Assembly: GCA_050743625.1 (NCBI GenBank)
Contig: JBOGED010000453.1
Span: 1 to 27,360, forward strand
Source: JBOGED01 sp050743625
GTDB taxonomy: Bacteria; Actinomycetota; Nitriliruptoria; Euzebyales; Egibacteraceae
Length of the DNA stretch: 27,360 nucleotides
Direction of reading: 5' to 3'
Part shown: piece after piece, positions 23,256 to 27,360 of the stretch
How positions within the stretch are numbered: position 1 is the stretch's first letter
How the letters are laid out: each line of letters begins with the position of its first letter
Program-made: the position numbers and the translations under genes
Notes under the pieces: generated by a model
What the model was told of the DNA's origin: nothing
Databases searched by the model: none
What the model saw: only the letters and a program-made list of their open reading frames with translations

Positions 23256-24311
23256 ATGCACCTTCGTACCGTTGCGATGATTCTGGTGGCGGTCATGGTG
23301 GTGGCATGCGGCGTTGCTCCAGATACGGCGGGACGCGGGGGTCAGGAGGCGGAACCGGTGGTAGTCATGTGCATCGTCGACCAAGCGTGGTGCCAGGTCG
23401 CCGTCGATGCGTTCAGCTCCCAGACCGGTGTCGATGCCAGCTTCGTTCGCCTGTCCGCGGGCGAGGGGCTCGCTCGTATCAAGGCCGAAGCGGGTGATCC
23501 ATCGTTCGACGTGTGGTTCGGTGGACCGAGCTTCTTTCCGGTGGCCGCAGCCGCGGAAGGGCTGATCGAGCCTTACGTGTCACCGAACGCCGCCACGATT
23601 CCCAGCCAATTCAAGGATCCCTCCGGCATCTGGACCGGGGTCTACCAAGGAGTGGTCGGCTTCTGCTCTAACCCACAGATCTTGTCCGAGCTCCGGACGG
23701 GCGCTCCCTCCTCGTGGGGCGGGCTGCTCGACCCGGTGTTCGTCCGGAACATCGCGATCGCGGACCAGCGCACATCCGGGACCGCGGTGACCGCGGCGGC
23801 CGCCTTGGTCGCCCTGCTCGGCTCTGAGGATGCCGCCCTCGATTACCTCCGGCAGCTCGACCCCAACATTCTCCAGTACACCAAGAGCGGTTCGACCCCC
23901 GGCCGGATGGCGGCATCCGGCGAGGTCGCGACCTCGGTGATCTTCGCCCATGACTGCATCTCCATCGGCCTGGAGACAGGTGTCGACCTCGTGGTCTCTT
24001 TCCCTGGCGAGGGAACCGGGTTCGAGATCGGGCAGGTGTCGATCCTCGCGGGCGCTGTACACCCGAACGCTGCCCGGGTGTTCGTAGACTGGTCTTTGAC
24101 GGCTGCAGCGCAGGAGTTGGCTGCGACGGCCAGGGCGTTCCAGATGCCCACCCACCCCGATGCTGCGGTTCCCGAACAGTCCATACCTGTCACCGATGTC
24201 CGGATGGCGCCTGGGTATACGCGTCAACTCGCCGAGCGCCTCGAAGCCGGGGATTTCGTGAACCGATTCGGTGCCGAGATCCGGAACGGTGTTGGCGCCC
24301 CTATCGCCTGA
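23256..24311 (+). CDS. Iron(III)-type ABC transporter substrate-binding lipoprotein
   Basis: This 351-residue exported protein has the lipobox VVACG (Cys19) after a hydrophobic signal (TVAMILVAVM). The mature part matches the family 1/6 iron-binding proteins related to AfuA/FbpA: an IVDQAWCQVAVDAFSSQTG opening, VRLSAGEGLARIKAEAGDPS, FDVWFGGPSFFPVAAAAEGL, WTGVYQGVVGFCSNPQIL and RTSGTAVTAAAAL. Four cysteines lie in the mature part besides the lipid-bearing one. The substrate could instead be another anion-bound metal or aminoethylphosphonate-like ligand. ATG 23256 was chosen because it gives an intact signal; ATG 23277 is an alternative. It is the first gene of a three-gene operon and overlaps the permease start by 1 nt. 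Confidence 0.9.
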   Translation: MHLRTVAMILVAVMVVACGVAPDTAGRGGQEAEPVVVMCIVDQAWCQVAVDAFSSQTGVDASFVRLSAGEGLARIKAEAGDPSFDVWFGGPSFFPVAAAAEGLIEPYVSPNAATIPSQFKDPSGIWTGVYQGVVGFCSNPQILSELRTGAPSSWGGLLDPVFVRNIAIADQRTSGTAVTAAAALVALLGSEDAALDYLRQLDPNILQYTKSGSTPGRMAASGEVATSVIFAHDCISIGLETGVDLVVSFPGEGTGFEIGQVSILAGAVHPNAARVFVDWSLTAAAQELAATARAFQMPTHPDAAVPEQSIPVTDVRMAPGYTRQLAERLEAGDFVNRFGAEIRNGVGAPIA

Positions 24312-26038
24312 TGATGCGTAACAGAGCGCAGACATCTGGTCCGTGGCCTAGATCGTCGGTCGCATTTGGCGGTCGCGGCGCCCGTGTGATGACCTCGATT
24401 CGTGGGCACGGACTCCTCGGCGTCGGGGTCGGCCTCGCGATGCTCCTCGTCGCGATGTTCGTCTTGTACCCTATTGTTCAGACTGTCACCTACGCGCTGG
24501 ACGGGCAGGCGCGTACGGTCTGGGAGGGATTGCTGCGCTCGGCGGAGACGGCCCGGGTGATCCGCAACACCCTCGTCATCGGCGTCGCCACGGGCACCCT
24601 TGGGACACTGCTCGGCCTGGTCATGGCACTCGTCCAGGCAAGGACCGAGTTCCGCTTCAAACGGACGCTTCATCTCATCGCGCTTATCCCGATCGTCTCG
24701 CCTCCGTTCGCGGTTGCGATGTCCATCATCACGCTGTTCGGGCGCAGCGGTCTGATCTCGAAGCGGTTGTTCGGCATCCGCTACGACATCTTTGGCGCCG
24801 ACGGATTGATCCTCGCGCTCGTCATTACCTTCATGCCGGCCGCGTACCTGAGCCTCATGGGAATGCTGCAGTCCTTCGACTCGTCGTTGGAGGAAGCGGC
24901 CGCTGACCTCGGAGCGAGCACGTGGACGCGCTTCCGTACCGTGATGTTTCCACTCTTAGGCCCCGGCATTGCGAACTCGTTCTTGCTCCTGTTCGTTTCG
25001 GCGGTCGCGGACCTCGGGAACCCGATCATCCTCGACGGCAGCTACACGGTGCTCTCCTCACGACTGTGGCTCGCGATCATCGGCGAGTCCGACCTCGCCG
25101 AGGGAGCCGTCCTTTCCTTGCTGCTCTTGGTCCCCTCCCTGATCGTGTTCGTCCTGCAGTACGCGTGGCTGCGTCGACGGTCCTTCGTGACGGTCACCGG
25201 AAGACCGGTGAGCCGCCTCCATCCCGTCACCCAGCGCAACATCACGTGGCCGCTGTACGGCGTCGCGCTGTCCACCGCACTCATGATTGTCCTTATCTAC
25301 GGATATATCGTTGTCGGAGCATTCACCAAGGTGTGGAATATCAACTTCACACCGTCACTTGAGCACTTCGTCTTCGTGTTCCGGGGGCCAGGCCGGGAAG
25401 CCATCGCCGACTCACTCGTGCTCGCACTGGCGGCAATGCCATTGGCGGGCCTCGCCGGGCTGCTGTTGGCCTTCGCCGTCACGATGCGCAGGTTTCCAGG
25501 CCGGCGCGTTGTCGACTTCGCCTCGGTCGTGGGTGTCGCCATACCCGGGACCGTGGTGGGGATCGGCCTGATCCTGGCCTTCAACCAGCCCTCACTAGGA
25601 GGTCTCGTTCCCAGGCTCACCCGTACGGCGGCGATCATCGTCTTCGCCCTGACCGTGCGCAGCCTGCCTGGAGTCGTGCGGGTGACGGCAGGCGCGTTGA
25701 ACCAGTTGGGATCGAACCTCGAAGAGGCGTCGCTCTCTCTCGGTGCCACCCGTAGCCGGGCGCTGTGGACGGTCGTGCTCCCCCTGATCCGACCAGCCGT
25801 GTTCGGGGGTCTGGTGTGGAGCTTCGCCCGCTCGATGACGTCCTTGTCCGCGATCATCTTCTTGGTTACCCCCCAGTGGCGGATGATCACGAACGAGATC
25901 CTCAACGAGGCGCAAGCGGGCCGATACGGCAACGCCGCCGCTTTCAGCGTGGTGCTCGTGGTAGTCATGGTCGCCGCGATGAAGCTGCTCACCATGCTGA
26001 CCGGGTTCCGGCCTACGAACCAGCTCGGAACGGAGTGA
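24311..26038 (+). CDS. Iron(III)-type ABC transporter permease, two fused domains
   Basis: This is a 575-residue inner-membrane protein with about 12 hydrophobic helices. It holds two MetI-like permease domains in one chain, each with an EAA loop that docks on the ATPase: EEAAADLGASTWTRFRTVMF near 194-213 and EEASLSLGATRSRALWTVVL near 471-490. Fused double permeases are normal for the FbpB/AfuB iron family. The start overlaps the lipoprotein stop (TGATG). ATG 24314 or ATG 24389 are other possible starts, as the first 26 residues are polar and not conserved-looking. The transporter is completed by the ATPase 10 bp downstream. Confidence 0.92.
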   Translation: MMRNRAQTSGPWPRSSVAFGGRGARVMTSIRGHGLLGVGVGLAMLLVAMFVLYPIVQTVTYALDGQARTVWEGLLRSAETARVIRNTLVIGVATGTLGTLLGLVMALVQARTEFRFKRTLHLIALIPIVSPPFAVAMSIITLFGRSGLISKRLFGIRYDIFGADGLILALVITFMPAAYLSLMGMLQSFDSSLEEAAADLGASTWTRFRTVMFPLLGPGIANSFLLLFVSAVADLGNPIILDGSYTVLSSRLWLAIIGESDLAEGAVLSLLLLVPSLIVFVLQYAWLRRRSFVTVTGRPVSRLHPVTQRNITWPLYGVALSTALMIVLIYGYIVVGAFTKVWNINFTPSLEHFVFVFRGPGREAIADSLVLALAAMPLAGLAGLLLAFAVTMRRFPGRRVVDFASVVGVAIPGTVVGIGLILAFNQPSLGGLVPRLTRTAAIIVFALTVRSLPGVVRVTAGALNQLGSNLEEASLSLGATRSRALWTVVLPLIRPAVFGGLVWSFARSMTSLSAIIFLVTPQWRMITNEILNEAQAGRYGNAAAFSVVLVVVMVAAMKLLTMLTGFRPTNQLGTE

Positions 26039-26048
26039 CTGAGGCGGC

Positions 26049-27203
26049 ATGTCCAAGGCGGAACGCGCGGAGCTGAACGGAACGTCCGAGCCGGAACACC
26101 CGTTGCTCGAGGTGGCGAGCGTCGAGAAGGTGTTTCGTTCCCGGGGTGGGCGCACGATCGCCTTGGACAAGATCGACCTGGATGTCGAGGAGGGGGAGTT
26201 CCTGACCATTCTCGGCCCGTCAGGATGCGGCAAGACGACGTTGCTCCGCATTCTCGCGGGCTTCGAGCGGCCAGATGCGGGCGAGGTGCTCCTCGACGGG
26301 CGCACCATCACCTCCCTGCCTCCCAACAAGCGGCCATTGGCCATGGTGTTCCAGAGCTTCGCGCTTTTCCCGCACCTCACCGTCTTCGACAACGTGGCGT
26401 ACGGCTTGCGCATCGCCAAGGTACCCAAGGCCGAGCTGCGGGAACGGGTCGAGGTCGCGCTGATGATCATCAACCTGGCAGGCCTCGAGGATCGCTTGCC
26501 GAGCCAGCTGTCGGGTGGGCAGCAGCAACGGGTGGCCCTGGCGCGTTCGATCGTCGTCCGGCCTCGGGTGCTGCTGCTCGACGAGCCTCTTTCCAATCTC
26601 GATGCTCGACTTCGCGAGCAGATGAGGGCAGAGCTGCGGCGTATTCAACGTCAACTCGGAATCACGAGCATCTACGTGACGCACGATCAGGCGGACGCAA
26701 TGGCGATGTCCGATCGGATCGTCGTGATGAATGAGGGCAAGATCGAGCAAATCGGGACCCCCACGGAGGTGTATGAACGACCGGCTTCCCTGTTTGTGGC
26801 GGACTTTATCGGTCAGGCGAACGTGCTAGAAGCGGAAATGAAGCACGTGGGTGACGGCACCGTGACGGTCGGTGTCCTGGACCAGGAGCTCACGATTGCC
26901 GCCGCGGTCGCTCCACCCCCCGGTCCCATCACCCTTGTCATCCGGCCAGAAGACGTCAAGATCGCGCCCCTCGCGCTTCCCGCGGAAGTGGGAGACCTGT
27001 GTGCCATCGGTCGCGTGAGAAGTCACGAATACCTGGGATCCTTGATCCAGTGCGTGGTCCAGCTAAGGGACGGCACCGTGCTGATCGCTCGAATCCCCAA
27101 GCGGATCGGCAGCGCGGACGCATTCATCGGCGAAACGAGTGCGGACACCGAGGTGCGAGTGGTGATCCCATCCGCGGCCGTGAGCGCGGTCCACCCGCGC
27201 TAA
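26049..27203 (+). CDS. ABC transporter ATP-binding protein with TOBE domain
   Basis: This 384-residue ATPase energises the transporter. It shows Walker A GPSGCGKTT (56-64), a Q-loop in FQSFALFPH, the signature LSGGQQQR (154-161), Walker B VLLLDEP (174-180), a D-loop SNLDARL and the H-loop His212 in VTHDQ. The C-terminal region (about 270-380) with VIRPEDVKI is a TOBE-type regulatory domain, as in the FbpC/PotA/MalK group. The gene lies 10 bp after the permease and ends the operon. Palindrome copy 3 begins 18 bp after its stop and may act as the terminator. Confidence 0.95.
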   Translation: MSKAERAELNGTSEPEHPLLEVASVEKVFRSRGGRTIALDKIDLDVEEGEFLTILGPSGCGKTTLLRILAGFERPDAGEVLLDGRTITSLPPNKRPLAMVFQSFALFPHLTVFDNVAYGLRIAKVPKAELRERVEVALMIINLAGLEDRLPSQLSGGQQQRVALARSIVVRPRVLLLDEPLSNLDARLREQMRAELRRIQRQLGITSIYVTHDQADAMAMSDRIVVMNEGKIEQIGTPTEVYERPASLFVADFIGQANVLEAEMKHVGDGTVTVGVLDQELTIAAAVAPPPGPITLVIRPEDVKIAPLALPAEVGDLCAIGRVRSHEYLGSLIQCVVQLRDGTVLIARIPKRIGSADAFIGETSADTEVRVVIPSAAVSAVHPR

Positions 27204-27221
27204 CCCCCGATGCCGGCCTTT

Positions 27222-27281
27222 TCCTGCACTGTGCAGAGTTATAGCGGTATTCCGGCATAACTCTGCACAGTACGGCGAAGT
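27222..27281 (+). repeat. Nested palindromic repeat, copy 3 (right flank of ABC operon)
   Basis: This 60-bp unit is the inverted partner of 23078-23137 (57/60 identical). The outer arms ACTGTGCAGAGTTAT and TAACTCTGCACAGT are kept. The centre (AGCGGTATTCCGGC) is no longer fully symmetric. It may also terminate the ABC operon. Confidence 0.9.
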
Positions 27282-27318
27282 TCTCCCCATAGTCGGAGTT
27301 CGGGTACTGCGGCGACGG

Positions 27319-27360
27319 TTACTCGGCGATCAAGCGGTAGCCGTCGCCTCGGACGTTGGC
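27319..27360 (-). CDS. OmpR/PhoB-family response regulator, C-terminal end only (partial)
   Basis: The last 13 codons before a TAA stop read ANVRGDGYRLIAE, the typical end of an OmpR-type winged-helix domain (VRGxGYRL). The gene continues beyond the window edge. It converges on the ABC operon, with palindrome copy 3 in between. Confidence 0.7.
   Translation of the reverse strand, partial: ANVRGDGYRLIAE

Noticed and set aside
23256..27203. ABC operon as a classical composite transposon
   Set aside because: The flanking repeats are only 60 bp, encode no transposase, and no target duplication was seen; kept as an open question rather than a mobile element call.
17496..27281. The dispersed palindromes as a CRISPR array
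   Set aside because: Only three copies, kilobases apart, with no regular spacers and no cas genes.

Overview
The window is GC-rich DNA that most resembles an actinobacterium (Actinomycetota). This inference rests on gene content: a SARP/BTAD-NB-ARC regulator, NarL-type two-component systems, PspC-domain membrane proteins, a SpoIIE/STAS/ANTAR signalling pair and a family I36 secreted inhibitor. GTG and TTG starts and stop/start overlaps are frequent. I see no rRNA, tRNA, CRISPR array or recognisable transposase.

Region 1 (40-7384, minus strand) is the most unusual part. Five tightly packed genes run in the order 7384 to 40. They encode a protein resembling the N-terminal half of LodA/GoxA quinone-cofactor (CTQ) oxidases, a radical SAM/SPASM maturase, a protein joining a LodA-like C-terminal cofactor segment to a VioB-type ferritin-like domain, a small LodB/QhpG-like flavoprotein, and a metzincin-type zinc protease. 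The first four genes overlap at their stop/start codons and the fifth starts 4 bp after the fourth. My reading is that a LodA-type enzyme is split over two polypeptides, with its maturation enzymes encoded between and after them. I know of no described system with exactly this layout.

Region 2 (7427-9662) holds a TetR regulator divergent from a short-chain dehydrogenase, with a likely operator between them, and a frameshifted Uma2-family gene. Region 3 (9822-12414) holds a secreted I36-type protein, a SARP regulator whose C-terminus appears cut short at a 30-bp palindrome, and a small membrane protein overlapping the SARP start. Region 4 (12613-18202) holds two histidine kinase/response regulator pairs. 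The second pair lies divergent from a PspC/LiaF-like membrane protein and a small membrane protein, and looks like an envelope-stress module.

Region 5 (18300-22753) encodes a 1290-residue hybrid kinase/response regulator/SpoIIE phosphatase/RsbW-like protein, followed 2 bp later by a STAS-ANTAR protein. This suggests one circuit linking two-component sensing, partner switching and RNA antitermination. Region 6 (23256-27203) is a ferric-iron-type ABC transporter operon (lipoprotein, fused double permease, ATPase). It is flanked by two 60-bp inverted copies (57/60 identical) of a nested palindrome. A third related copy lies between the second kinase and its regulator. The window ends with the last 13 codons of an OmpR-type response regulator on the minus strand.
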